Source of the DNA: Massilia sp. PDC64
GTDB taxonomy: Bacteria; Pseudomonadota; Gammaproteobacteria; Burkholderiales; Burkholderiaceae_D
Direction: 5' to 3'
DNA length: 64,000 nucleotides
Assembly (NCBI RefSeq): GCF_900101265.1
Contig: NZ_FMZS01000005.1
Location: 62,001 to 126,000 of the forward strand
Numbering within the stretch: position 1 is the first letter of the stretch; each line of letters begins with the position of its first letter. Below are positions 24,490-33,422 of this stretch, piece after piece. The position numbers and the translations under genes are program-made. The notes under the pieces were generated by a model. It was not told the origin of the DNA. It was given only the letters and a program-made list of their open reading frames with translations, and ran no database searches.

Positions 24490-27090
24490 ATGAACAGCCA
24501 ATATCGCAAACCCCTGCACGGCACCAATCTCCATTACTTCGACGCGAAAGCCGCCCTCGAGGAGATCCAGCCCGGCGCCTGGGACACCCTGCCGTACACC
24601 TCGCGCGTGCTGGCCGAAAACCTCGTGCGCCGCTGCGAACCGGTGGCGCTCGTGCCGTCGCTGAAGCAGCTCATCGAACGCAAGCGCGACCTCGATTTTC
24701 CGTGGTTCCCCGCGCGCGTCGTGTGCCACGACATCCTCGGCCAGACGGCCCTCGTCGACCTGGCCGGCCTGCGCGACGCCATCGCGCAGGAGGGTGGCAA
24801 TCCCGCGCTCGTCAATCCGGTCGTGCCGACCCAGCTCGTCGTCGACCACTCGCTGGCGGTGGAGTGTGGCGGCTTCGATCCGGACGCGTTCGCGAAAAAC
24901 CGCGCCATCGAGGACCGCCGCAACGAAGACCGCTTCGACTTCATCGAATGGACCCGCAAGGCGTTCGAGAACGTCGACGTGATCCCGCCGGGGAACGGCA
25001 TCCTCCACCAGATCAACCTGGAGCGCATGAGCCCCGTCGTGCAGGTGAAGGATGGCGTGGCGTTCCCCGACACGCTCGTCGGCACCGATTCGCACACGCC
25101 GATGGTCGATGCGCTGGGCGTCATCGCGATCGGCGTCGGCGGCCTGGAAGCGGAGAGCGTCATGCTGGGCCGCGCGTCGTACATGCGTTTGCCGGACATC
25201 GTCGGCGTCGAGCTGACGGGCAAGCCGGGCCCCGGCATCACGGCGACCGACATCGTGCTGGCGCTGACGGAATTCCTGCGCAAGTCGAAAGTGGTGTCCG
25301 CCTACCTCGAATTCCACGGGGAAGGCGCCGCGAACCTGACGCTGGGCGACCGCGCGACGATCTCCAACATGGCCCCGGAATACGGTGCCACGGCCGCGAT
25401 GTTCGCCATCGACGAGCAGACGATCAAATACCTCAAGTTGACGGGCCGCGACGACGAGCTCGTGAAACTCGTCGAGCTGTATGCGAAGGAAACGGGTCTG
25501 TGGGCCGACACGCTCAAGAACGCGGAATACGAGCGCGTGCTGCGTTTCGATTTGTCGACCGTCGTGCGCAACATCGCCGGCCCGTCGAACCCGCACAAGC
25601 GTGTGGCGACGAGCGAACTGGCCCAGCACGGCATCACGGGCATCGTCGAGAACGAGCCGGGCAAGATGCCGGACGGCGCTGTCATCATCGCCGCCATTAC
25701 GAGCTGCACGAACACGAACAATCCGCGCAACATGGTGGCCGCGGGTCTCCTCGCGCGCAACGCGAACGCGCGCGGACTCGCGCGCAAGCCGTGGGTGAAG
25801 TCGTCGCTGGCGCCGGGCTCCAAGGCCGTGCCGCTGTACCTGGAAGAGGCGGGCCTGTTGCCGGAGCTGGAGCAGCTGGGCTTCGGCATCGTCGCCTTCG
25901 CGTGCACGACCTGCAACGGCATGTCGGGCGCGCTGGACCCGGCGATCCAGCAGGAGATCGTCGGGCGCGACCTGTACGCGACCGCCGTCCTGTCGGGCAA
26001 CCGCAACTTCGACGGCCGCATCCATCCGTATGCGAAGCAGGCCTTCCTCGCGTCGCCGGCGCTCGTCGTCGCGTATGCCATCGCGGGCACGATCCGCTTC
26101 GACATCGAGAAGGACGTGCTGGGCCTCGATGCCGCCGGCAATCCGGTGCGCCTGGCGGACATCTGGCCGAGCGATGCGGAGATCGACGCCGTCGTCGAGC
26201 GGGCCGTGAAGCCGCAGCAGTTCCGCAAGGTCTACGACATCATGTTCGCGCGCCGCGAAGCCACCGAAGACAAGGTCGCGCCGCTGTACGACTGGCGCCC
26301 GACGAGCACCTACATCCGCCGCCCGCCGTACTGGGAAGGCGCGCTCGCGGGCGAACGCACGTTGACAGGCATGCGCCCGCTGGCGGTCCTGGGCGACAAC
26401 ATCACGACGGACCACCTGTCGCCGTCGAACGCGATCATGCTGGACAGCGCGGCGGGCGAATACCTCGCGAAGATGGGCCTGCCGGAAGAGGATTTCAACT
26501 CGTACGCGACGCACCGCGGCGACCACCTGACGGCGCAGCGCGCCACGTTCGCGAACCCGACGCTGAAAAACGAGATGGTGCGCAACGCCGACGGCAGCGT
26601 GCGTGCCGGCTCGCTCGCCCGTATCGAGCCGGAAGGCACCGTGACCCGGATGTGGGAAGCGATCGAGACGTACATGGAGCGCAAGAAGCCGCTGATCGTG
26701 ATCGCCGGTGCCGATTACGGCCAGGGCTCGTCGCGCGACTGGGCGGCGAAAGGCGTGCGGCTGGCGGGCGTGGAAGCCATCGTGGCCGAAGGCTTCGAGC
26801 GCATCCACCGCACGAACCTCGTCGGCATGGGCGTGCTGCCGCTGGAATTCCAGCCGGGGACCACGCGCCTCACCCTGGGCATCGACGGCATGGAGACGTT
26901 CGACGTCGTCGGTGAGCGCACGCCGCGTGCGACCTTGACGCTCGTGATTCATCGCCGCAGCGGCGAGCCTGTCGAGGTGCCGGTGATCTGCCGTCTCGAC
27001 ACGGCCGAGGAAGTGTCGATCTACGAGGCGGGCGGTGTGCTGCAGCGATTCGCGCAGGACTTCCTCGCGTCTTCCAAAGTCGCTGCTTGA
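24490..27090 (+). CDS. acnD: Fe/S-dependent 2-methylcitrate dehydratase AcnD
   Basis: 866 residues, the length of AcnD rather than of PrpD (about 480). Aconitase-superfamily motifs: GTDSHTPMVDALGVIAIGVGG, ITSCTNTNNPRN (first cluster Cys), CTTCNGMSG (other two Cys) and DHLSPSN in the swivel domain with GSSRDWAAKG. It binds a [4Fe-4S] cluster and dehydrates 2-methylcitrate to a methylaconitate isomer that needs PrpF for the next step; prpF follows. This is the AcnD/PrpF version of the pathway. The ribosome site is weak (AAGG), start eight bases after prpC. Confidence 0.95.
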   Translation: MNSQYRKPLHGTNLHYFDAKAALEEIQPGAWDTLPYTSRVLAENLVRRCEPVALVPSLKQLIERKRDLDFPWFPARVVCHDILGQTALVDLAGLRDAIAQEGGNPALVNPVVPTQLVVDHSLAVECGGFDPDAFAKNRAIEDRRNEDRFDFIEWTRKAFENVDVIPPGNGILHQINLERMSPVVQVKDGVAFPDTLVGTDSHTPMVDALGVIAIGVGGLEAESVMLGRASYMRLPDIVGVELTGKPGPGITATDIVLALTEFLRKSKVVSAYLEFHGEGAANLTLGDRATISNMAPEYGATAAMFAIDEQTIKYLKLTGRDDELVKLVELYAKETGLWADTLKNAEYERVLRFDLSTVVRNIAGPSNPHKRVATSELAQHGITGIVENEPGKMPDGAVIIAAITSCTNTNNPRNMVAAGLLARNANARGLARKPWVKSSLAPGSKAVPLYLEEAGLLPELEQLGFGIVAFACTTCNGMSGALDPAIQQEIVGRDLYATAVLSGNRNFDGRIHPYAKQAFLASPALVVAYAIAGTIRFDIEKDVLGLDAAGNPVRLADIWPSDAEIDAVVERAVKPQQFRKVYDIMFARREATEDKVAPLYDWRPTSTYIRRPPYWEGALAGERTLTGMRPLAVLGDNITTDHLSPSNAIMLDSAAGEYLAKMGLPEEDFNSYATHRGDHLTAQRATFANPTLKNEMVRNADGSVRAGSLARIEPEGTVTRMWEAIETYMERKKPLIVIAGADYGQGSSRDWAAKGVRLAGVEAIVAEGFERIHRTNLVGMGVLPLEFQPGTTRLTLGIDGMETFDVVGERTPRATLTLVIHRRSGEPVEVPVICRLDTAEEVSIYEAGGVLQRFAQDFLASSKVAA

Positions 27091-27102
27091 ACATACGATT
27101 AA

Positions 27103-27181
27103 CGTAGGGTGGGCTCTCCGAGCCCACGCGAACGCCGGCGTCATGCAAACGTCCGCGTGGGCACAGGGTGCCCACCCTACG
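27103..27181. repeat. REP-like nested palindrome inside the prp operon
   Basis: Outer arms CGTAGGGTGGGC (27103-27114) and GCCCACCCTACG (27170-27181) are perfect complements. Inner arms GCCCACGCG (27122-27130) and CGCGTGGGC (27154-27162) are too. The 79-bp unit fills most of the acnD-prpF gap. GTAGGGTGGGC-type repeats are widespread in proteobacterial genomes as REP/MITE-like sequences. It could alter mRNA stability or prpF expression; no other copy is seen in this window. Confidence 0.8.
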
Positions 27182-27199
27182 CACAAGGAACTCCGATTC

Positions 27200-28324
27200 A
27201 TGACTCACATACCTCAAATCAAAATCCCCGCCGTCTACATGCGCGGCGGGACCAGCAAGGGCGTGTTTTTCCGCCTACAAGACCTGCCGGAAGCCGCGCG
27301 GGTCCCCGGCGCAGCGCGCGACAGCTTCCTGTTGCGCGTAATCGGCACCAATGAGCCCTACGCCACGTCCGGCATCAGCAACATCGTCATCGTGTCGAGA
27401 AGCGCACGTCCTTGTCACGATGTCGACTGCCTGTTCGGCGAGGTCGACGTCGGCAAGTCCTTCGTCGACTGGAATGGCGAGTGCGGCAGCCTGTCGGCTG
27501 CGGTCGGCGCTTTCGCCATCGGCAGCGGCATCGTTCATCGGGAGCGTCTTCCTCGAAGCGGCATCGTGGACGTGCGCATCTGGCAGGCCAACATCGGCAA
27601 GACGATCATTGTTCGCGTCCCTGTCGTGCACGGGCAGCCCCAGGAGACGGACGACTTCGAGCTGGAATTCATCGACCCGGTCTTAGCAGCCAAAGAGAGC
27701 GGCAGTGCCATGTTCCCGACCGGGAAGCTGGTCGACGAACTGCACGTCCCCGGCATCGGCACGTTGCCCGCAACCCTCATCAACGCTGGCGTTCCGACGA
27801 TCTTCGTCAATGCGTCCGCCATTCGCTACACGGCCACCGACTTCCAGGAGGGCATCAACGACGACCCGAAAGCGCTGGCGATGTTCGAAGCGATCCGTGC
27901 CCACGGTGCCGTGCGCATGGGCCTGATCGGGCAGGTGGAAGAGGCGGCACGAAGCAGGCACGTTCCAAAGCTCGCCTTCGTGGCACCACCCGCCAATTAC
28001 GTGTCCACAAGCGGCCAGCGGATTGCAGCAGGGGATATCGATCTGGTGGCGCGCGTACTCTCGATGGGCAAATTGCATGACGCCATGGTGGATACCGTAG
28101 CGGTGGCAATCGGCGCCGCCGCCGCCATTCACGGCACCGTGGTCAGCCAGGCTGCGGCTGGCGATGAACGCGAGGTGCGAATCGGTCATCCATCCGGCAC
28201 GTTACGCGTGGGCGGCGACGTGCGCCATATAGAGGGAGAATGGATCGTGATCAAAACCGTGATGCGCCAAAGTGCGCGTGTGCTGATGGAAGGCCACGTT
28301 GGCGTACTGGATGAAACGGTTTGA
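27200..28324 (+). CDS. prpF: methylaconitate isomerase PrpF
   Basis: 374 residues. PrpF isomerises trans-2-methylaconitate to cis so aconitase can hydrate it; it belongs to the diaminopimelate-epimerase fold. The N terminus KIPAVYMRGGTSKGVFF is the family signature, including the catalytic Lys region, and GECGSLSAAVGAFAI holds the conserved Cys. Start at 27200 chosen from AAGGA (27185-27189), just outside the REP-like repeat; a frame through the repeat back into acnD is open but lacks a credible start. Last gene of the prp operon. Confidence 0.93.
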   Translation: MTHIPQIKIPAVYMRGGTSKGVFFRLQDLPEAARVPGAARDSFLLRVIGTNEPYATSGISNIVIVSRSARPCHDVDCLFGEVDVGKSFVDWNGECGSLSAAVGAFAIGSGIVHRERLPRSGIVDVRIWQANIGKTIIVRVPVVHGQPQETDDFELEFIDPVLAAKESGSAMFPTGKLVDELHVPGIGTLPATLINAGVPTIFVNASAIRYTATDFQEGINDDPKALAMFEAIRAHGAVRMGLIGQVEEAARSRHVPKLAFVAPPANYVSTSGQRIAAGDIDLVARVLSMGKLHDAMVDTVAVAIGAAAAIHGTVVSQAAAGDEREVRIGHPSGTLRVGGDVRHIEGEWIVIKTVMRQSARVLMEGHVGVLDETV

Positions 28325-28384
28325 ATCGATCCAGTGATTTTCCGCGAAGCCCTATGCGTTGCGGTCGATTCTGGGGCGTGTAGC

Positions 28385-29008
28385 ATGGGCAAAGCGGGCA
28401 GGACGCCACTGTGCCGGGTAGATGAACGCGACGATGCCTTGCTCGACGTGGCCAAATTCCTATTTCTCGATCGGGGATACGCCCAAGTCAGTATCGAGTC
28501 GATAGCGCGTGCCGCGGGCGTGGCCACACGGACGATTTATACGCAATTCGGTGGTAAGCAGGGCGTGCTGTGCAAGATCATCGATCGTGAGCTCGAGCGC
28601 GACATCGCCTGTTCGGTCGAACTACGTGACAGGCACCAAGGCGTCGACATCACCTTGAGCACGATTGCTCTCAACCTGCTTCGCCAAACGCTTTCACCAG
28701 TGGCGCGACGGTTGTACGCCGACGCCATGGCCGCGCGTGACGTCGCTCTCGCGGAGAAAATCGATCCTGTTCGGTGCGGACCGTGGCGGCGGCACCTGGA
28801 GCAATACTTTGCCACGTCCGTATGGTCGGAGCGGTTGTGCCTTGCATGCGGGCCGGATGTGATGTCGGACATGTTTTTGGGATGTGTCATGGGAGCTCAG
28901 TCGAGGGCTCCCGAGTCGGGCTCGCTTTCCGTGTTTGACGAGGCAACATTGAAGGCAATGGCGGACGGCGTAACGCTGAGGTTTCTGACTTCGCTTGCCT
29001 CTCTGTGA
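28385..29008 (+). CDS. TetR/AcrR-family regulator
   Basis: 207 residues from the ATG at 28385; a GTG at 28334 would add 17 residues with no better ribosome site. N-terminal HTH: LLDVAKFLFLDRGYAQVSIESIARAAGVATRTIYTQFGGKQGVL, the standard TetR DNA-binding layout. The C-terminal ligand domain is unassigned. It follows prpF by 60 bases on the same strand. Whether it controls the prp genes is doubtful, since their promoter is of the sigma-54/PrpR type. A weak hairpin (29007-29021) overlaps its stop. Confidence 0.85.
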   Translation: MGKAGRTPLCRVDERDDALLDVAKFLFLDRGYAQVSIESIARAAGVATRTIYTQFGGKQGVLCKIIDRELERDIACSVELRDRHQGVDITLSTIALNLLRQTLSPVARRLYADAMAARDVALAEKIDPVRCGPWRRHLEQYFATSVWSERLCLACGPDVMSDMFLGCVMGAQSRAPESGSLSVFDEATLKAMADGVTLRFLTSLASL

Positions 29009-29168
29009 GCCGCCTCGGCTCTTGTGGAGGCTGGGTTGTTTGAGTCTGGCCAGCAAAAGATCGTTCGCAATACCATGAACGTAGGGCTCAACGGTAAGGA
29101 TTGCGGTCGCGAAAGGGTAGAATTGAGGTAATACCCATTGTTGCCGGGTCAAGAATCGATGGCCTCGG

Positions 29169-29265
29169 CATGGTATCGTGAATGGTACTGGGCCAGGAGT
29201 GCCATTAAAATACTAAGAAATTCATAGGCTTATCTCAGCCATTGATCATCGAGTGGGAGTGAGTT
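29169..29265. repeat. left copy of imperfect direct repeat flanking the catabolic island
   Basis: Aligns without gaps to 57774-57870: 68 of 97 positions match by my count, 37 of 44 in the right-hand core, which includes CTCAGCCATTGAT and ATCGAGTG. It starts CATGGTATCG in both copies. The two copies bracket all eight AraC-type promoter modules. They may be old attachment or element ends. The rest of 29009-29318 shows no gene. Confidence 0.6.
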
Positions 29266-29318
29266 TCCCAAGGGAAACTTAATTTCGCAGTCTATAAAAG
29301 CCCGCCTCATCTGAACTG

Positions 29319-29490
29319 AACCCCAAAAGTTGGACACCAACTTTTGGGGTTTTTCATGACCAAGTAGACCGAGCAGTTCAAGCTCGAAGTTGTCCGAGAT
29401 TATTTGGCCGAAGGGTTCGATGGCTTAAGGACTGTAGCGCAGCGCTATGGAATACCGAGCCACTTCACGGTAAGGAAGTGGGTGCAGCCA
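29319..29490 (+). mobile_element. IS3-family remnant: terminal palindrome and orfA fragment
   Basis: A perfect 15-bp-arm palindrome (29319-29333 / 29337-29351) containing CCCCAAAAGTTGG, the usual end of IS3/IS150-type elements, is followed at 29356 by an orfA start: MTK, a TAG stop, then TEQFKLEVVRDYLAEGFDG and a following HTH-like stretch ending VRKWVQP. The reading breaks off at about 29490 where unrelated sequence begins. A premature stop, truncation and no orfB make it dead. The palindrome plus T run could also act as a terminator. Confidence 0.8.
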
Positions 29491-29770
29491 GCGTCCGGCG
29501 CGCCGGGTCCGGCCGTCCTCGACGTCGGCGCGCAGGCGTTTCGACCAGGGAGGCGCCGCGATCGGGGCCGCCGACCATGTTGAAGTCGCCGCCGAGCGGC
29601 GCCACGGCGGTCGGATCGTCGCCGCGCACAGGCGCGCTGTTGTCCACCTTGACCAGCAAGACGTTGCCGGGGACGAGCTTGTCGGTGACGTCGAAACGAA
29701 ATGCCGTGAACGCACCGTGATGGCGGCCGAGGTGCTGTCCGCTCAGCCAGACGTCAGCGACGATGCTGGC
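29491..29770 (-). pseudogene. glycoside hydrolase family 2 fragment
   Basis: On the minus strand, 29770 to 29537 encodes ADVWLSGQHLGRHHGAFTAF and, after a short stretch, VTDKLVPGNVLLVKVDN and GGDFNMVGGPDRGASLVET, the jelly-roll sugar-binding domain of GH2 beta-galactosidase-like enzymes. There is no start and no catalytic barrel, and similarity stops abruptly at both ends; it is joined to IS sequence on one side and a LysR fragment on the other. A leftover of a deleted carbohydrate gene. Confidence 0.7.
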
Positions 29771-29795
29771 ACCGTCCCTGCAAGTGCATGCGACG

Positions 29796-30519
29796 ATCGA
29801 CATCCGCGTCACATTCGACCCGGCGCGCGAGACGCGCTGCATGAAGATGATGGTGTCCGACTACGCGACCGAGGTGTTCCTGAGCCAGGTCGTGGCGCGC
29901 GTGCTGCGCGACGCGCCCGACGTCACCCTGGAACTGGTGCTGCTGGCGGACGACGCGGCGGAAAAGCTGCGCCGGGGCGAGAACGACTTCCTCATCATCC
30001 CGCGCAAGTTCCTCGATCCCGAACATTCGCAGCGCACGCTGTTCGAAGACCATTACTGCGCCGTGATCTGGGAGGGCAACACGAATGTCGCCGACGTCCT
30101 CGACGCGGCCACGTACGAGCGGCTGTCGCATATCGCGCCGATGCTGGGCCGTCCGCGCTCGCCGACGATGGAGGAATTGCTGCTGCAGGCGCAGGGCGTC
30201 AAGCGCCGCATCCGCGTGATCACCAGCGATTTCTACAGCATGGCGACGGCGCTCGTCGGCACGAATCTCGTCGCGACGATGCACACGCGCCTCGCGCTCG
30301 CGTGCGCGCCGGCTACCGATCCGCGTGCTGCCGCTGCCGTACGACCTGCCGCCGCTGGCGGAATGCCTGCAATGGCACCGGTTCCAGGAAAACGACCCAT
30401 GCCACATCTGGCTGCGCGGGGTGATGCTGGAGATCGCGCGCGGCCTGCCGACCAACGCGGAGCTGCCGATGGCGCCGTTCAGCTTCAATGCCATCGGGAC
30501 GGCGCGCTTGGTGACATGA
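29796..30519 (+). pseudogene. LysR-type regulator fragment, frameshifted
   Basis: Effector domain of a NodD/PhcA-like LysR protein: FDPARETRCMKMMVSDYATEVFL, then FLIIPRKFLDPEHS and VITSDFYSMATALVGTNLVATMHTRLA. The DNA-binding N terminus is missing; the upstream DNA is GH2-like. Near 30303-30311 the frame shifts: the end (VLPLPYDLPPLAECLQWHRF, then WLRGVMLEIARGL) is read only in the +1 class from 30325. A two-base loss in a GC repeat would explain it. No start codon with a ribosome site exists, so it is not functional. Confidence 0.8.
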
Positions 30520-30577
30520 TCGTCCGCATTCCCTCGATCGTCGAAAAGTAGCACAGGTTCGCCGGCCACGAAGCGAC

Positions 30578-30636
30578 AAAAGTCCTGACGAATCTCCATT
30601 TTGTCCAAAGAAAACCGCTCGGGCATTCCCTATGAT
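30578..30636 (+). promoter_or_regulatory. AraC-type promoter module 1 (PD40 gene)
   Basis: Half-site 1 TCCTGACGAAT (30583-30593) after AAAAG, half-site 2 TCCAAAGAA (30604-30612), -10 TATGAT (30631-30636). It has the same 21-bp half-site step and 18-bp gap to the -10 as the other seven modules. It is the most divergent half-site pair, so probably a weaker or basal promoter. It points at the 30742 gene, with a leader of about 100 bases. Confidence 0.65.
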
Positions 30637-30741
30637 GGTTCCCCGCCGAAACAAATTGTTCACATTTCGAAGACTGCGAACGATTCCGTCCGGCGCTACA
30701 CAAGCGTTATTCCGAGCGCATTACCATTGGGGAGAACCATC

Positions 30742-32643
30742 ATGCAAGCAATTACGTTTTCCAGGAATCGCCTGATTTCCATTGCGGTATTTGCCGGCGC
30801 CGCGGCCGCCGCGACGGAAGCACATGCAGTCAACGGCACGCTGCTGCTCAATCGTCTCGCTCCCGTCAGTTCCGAGTTGTACGTCTCGAATGCGGATGGC
30901 TCCGGCGAGCACAAGCTGATCGCGACGGCAGGTTATGACTACCACGCATCGTTCTCGAAAGACGGACAATGGATCGTGTTCACGTCCGAACGAGATGGCC
31001 TGGGCCAGGCAAATATTTTCCGCGTCAAAGCGGACGGCACGGGCCTGCAACGGCTGACCGACCACATTGCAGTCGACGACGCGGCCGTGTTTTCACCGAC
31101 CGATCCCAATACCATCGCCTTTGTCTCGACGCGCAACGGGGCCGGCTACGGCACGGCGAATATCTGGACGCTGAACATCGCGACCGGTGCCCTGAAAAAC
31201 GTCACCGGCGCGCTGCCTTACGATGCCACTAAGCCGCATGGCTATTTCCGTCCGTCCTGGTCGCCGGACGGGAAACTCATCGCGTTTTCATCCGACGTCG
31301 GCACGGCGTGGCGCGGCCACAATCTTCCGGTCGGCTGGGAACGTACTCATGAAACCAGTATCTACGTCATCAAGCCGGACGGCACAGGGTACAAGCAGAT
31401 CGCATCGAATCCTGGTTACGCCGAAGGCTCGCCTTCGTGGTCGCCGGACGGCACCAGGGTCGTGTTCTATGAAACGCCGGTCGAGTCGACTTGGGGCGCC
31501 CATCGCCCCGAACTGATCAATTCAGTCAACTCGCAGCTGGTGTCCGTGAATGTGAGCACGCTGGCGCGGACCAACGTGACTTCCTCTTCCGGTTTCAAGG
31601 TCTTCCCGCAATACCTGGATAACGCCACAATTGCTTATCACGTGAAGGGCGGCTCGGGCGAGGGTATCTACACGACGTCCGGGGTAGCACGCCCGACCGG
31701 CAATAGTGGACTGCGTTCGCCGTATTACTCGGCCGACGGCAGCAAGATCGTGTACGAAAAGGTCACGTTCAATCCGGCCCGCGCGAACGGTACGCCGCTG
31801 TTCAGCTTCGACCAGAACTGGACTTACAAGTACATGGACGTGTTCCCGCAACTGTCGAAGGACCGGCAAAAACTGGCGTACACGGAAAAGGCCGTGAATT
31901 CGTCGATCGCTATCGCCAATCCGGATTTCACGGGTTATCAACGCATCTACGACCCGGCGACGAGCGGCATGGATTCGTCCGCAATCGCACAAGGCCTTGC
32001 CGGCGCCTTCCAGCCGACCTGGTCCCCGGACCGCCAATGGGTGGCCTTCGGTGTCGGTAACTGGTTTTTCACCCGCGCCACCGGAACGGGCCGCATCATG
32101 CGCATCAAGGCAGACGGCAGCATGAATGGCGTGGCGGAGGCGTTGACGGACGGTTCGATCAATTCCGGCTTCCCCAGCTATTCGCCGGACGGTGCGAAGC
32201 TCGTCTATCGTGTGTGGAGCCCGACGGTGCAGGGTTTGCGCATCCTCGACTTGAATACCCGTGCCACGACGGTCCTGACCACGGAGCCGGACAATACGCC
32301 GGGCTGGTCCCCGGACGGCAGCAAAATCGTCTTCACCCGCAAGCTGGTCGATGCGAATGATCCGAATAAATTCAACTTCGACGTCTTCACCATCTACCCG
32401 GACGGCACGCACCTGAAACGCCTGACGACAGGTGGATCGAACGACGCGCACGCGGTCTGGACCTGGGATAACCGGATCCTTTACAGCACGGGGCAGAACG
32501 GCTTCCGGACCGAGTTGTCGCTGTATGACTTTGCCTTCCAGCCCGACGGCCAGAACTGGGTGATGAATGGGGATGGCAGCAATCCTCAGCCCATCACGGA
32601 TACGATGTGGGAGGACGGCATGCCCTTATACGTGCCGAAATAG
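30742..32643 (+). CDS. exported PD40 (TolB-like) beta-propeller protein
   Basis: 633 residues. GGGGAG precedes the ATG at 30742; a longer frame begins inside the promoter module. Signal peptide MQAITFSRN...EAHA. The mature protein is a long series of PD40/WD40-like blades: SKDGQWIVFTSERDG, SPDGKLIAFSSDV, SPDGTRVVFYETP, SPDRQWVAFGVG, SPDGAKLVYRVWS and SPDGSKIVFTRKL. It ends WEDGMPLYVPK. A clear paralogue lies at 55651-57516. No Tol-Pal genes are near, so this is not TolB. It may be a periplasmic substrate-binding protein or an enzyme of a propeller lyase/hydrolase type; no function can be assigned. Confidence 0.88.
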   Translation: MQAITFSRNRLISIAVFAGAAAAATEAHAVNGTLLLNRLAPVSSELYVSNADGSGEHKLIATAGYDYHASFSKDGQWIVFTSERDGLGQANIFRVKADGTGLQRLTDHIAVDDAAVFSPTDPNTIAFVSTRNGAGYGTANIWTLNIATGALKNVTGALPYDATKPHGYFRPSWSPDGKLIAFSSDVGTAWRGHNLPVGWERTHETSIYVIKPDGTGYKQIASNPGYAEGSPSWSPDGTRVVFYETPVESTWGAHRPELINSVNSQLVSVNVSTLARTNVTSSSGFKVFPQYLDNATIAYHVKGGSGEGIYTTSGVARPTGNSGLRSPYYSADGSKIVYEKVTFNPARANGTPLFSFDQNWTYKYMDVFPQLSKDRQKLAYTEKAVNSSIAIANPDFTGYQRIYDPATSGMDSSAIAQGLAGAFQPTWSPDRQWVAFGVGNWFFTRATGTGRIMRIKADGSMNGVAEALTDGSINSGFPSYSPDGAKLVYRVWSPTVQGLRILDLNTRATTVLTTEPDNTPGWSPDGSKIVFTRKLVDANDPNKFNFDVFTIYPDGTHLKRLTTGGSNDAHAVWTWDNRILYSTGQNGFRTELSLYDFAFQPDGQNWVMNGDGSNPQPITDTMWEDGMPLYVPK

Positions 32644-32669
32644 ATCTCTTTACTGCCGGCGTAGCCGCG

Positions 32670-32697
32670 GCGCCGTGCACCCGGACGGCGCTTTTTT
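32670..32697 (+). terminator. Rho-independent terminator
   Basis: Stem GCGCCGT (32670-32676) with ACGGCGC (32685-32691), eight-base loop, then six T. It ends the PD40 gene and sits between convergent genes. Confidence 0.85.
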
Positions 32698-32699
32698 AA

Positions 32700-33422
32700 T
32701 CAGCCTGCAGAAACGACGTCGCGATGGAAGGCGACCAGCGCATCGCGCAGCTTGTCCGGCGCCTCGAGCGGAATCATGTGGCCGCTGCCGGTGATGATCT
32801 CGAGCTTCGCGCCCGCAATCCGCTCCGCCATCGCGCGCAGGTCGGCCGCACGCACCATCGCATCGTCTTCCGCACCGACGATCAGCACCGGGCAGCTCAG
32901 TTCGTCCAGGCGCTCCATCAGGTCGGGCCGTTCCATCGATGCGGCAAACTGGGCCAGCATCGTTTCCTTGCCGAGGTCCAGCGACATCTGCCGGATCACG
33001 CCGGCGATCGACGGATCGTCCAGGTGCGCAGGCAGCACGAAGCTGCGCAGCTGGTTCGTGCTCGTGCCGGCAAACGCGTGCTGTTCCAGCACGGCCATCG
33101 AGCGCTGGCGGCGCTCCTTTTCTTCCGCACGCAATCCCCGCGCGGAACTGGAGATCAATACCAGCGACGCGACGCGGTCCGGGTGGGCAAGTGCATGTTC
33201 CAGCGCCAGATATGCGCCCATCGAGAACGCGACGATATGGGAGGCGGGCGCGGTACGGGCCGATATCAGGGACCGCATCTGCGCGCGTGTGCGCGCCTTG
33301 AACAGCGGCACGTGGCTGGCCACGAAGTCCGCCGGTAGCAGCGGTATGAACTTGCTCCACAGACGCTGGTCGCAGAGCGTACCGGGGATCAGGTCGAGGC
33401 GGATCGGGGAAGAAGAATTCAT
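32700..33422 (-). CDS. alpha/beta-hydrolase
   Basis: 240 residues. Start at 33422 (MNSSSPIRLDLIPGTLCD) overlaps the MFS stop by ATGA, so it is coupled to that gene; the longer open frame is antisense run-through. Nucleophile elbow VAFSMGAYLAL (Ala in place of the first Gly), acid in VGAEDDAM and His in GSGHMIPLE give a complete triad. Its size and PGTLCD oxyanion loop resemble small carboxyl-esterases and enol-lactonases. Transcribed from the module at 34701-34759 together with the exporter. Likely to hydrolyse an ester or lactone in the island pathway. Confidence 0.85.
   Translation of the reverse strand: MNSSSPIRLDLIPGTLCDQRLWSKFIPLLPADFVASHVPLFKARTRAQMRSLISARTAPASHIVAFSMGAYLALEHALAHPDRVASLVLISSSARGLRAEEKERRQRSMAVLEQHAFAGTSTNQLRSFVLPAHLDDPSIAGVIRQMSLDLGKETMLAQFAASMERPDLMERLDELSCPVLIVGAEDDAMVRAADLRAMAERIAGAKLEIITGSGHMIPLEAPDKLRDALVAFHRDVVSAG

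Noticed and set aside
24412-27201. 929-codon minus frame over acnD
   Set aside because: Antisense shadow caused by high third-position GC; acnD on the + strand has all aconitase motifs.
29465-29842. 125-codon minus frame as a live gene
   Set aside because: Only the middle matches a GH2 sugar-binding domain; start and end are unrelated junction sequence, so it is scored as a pseudogene.
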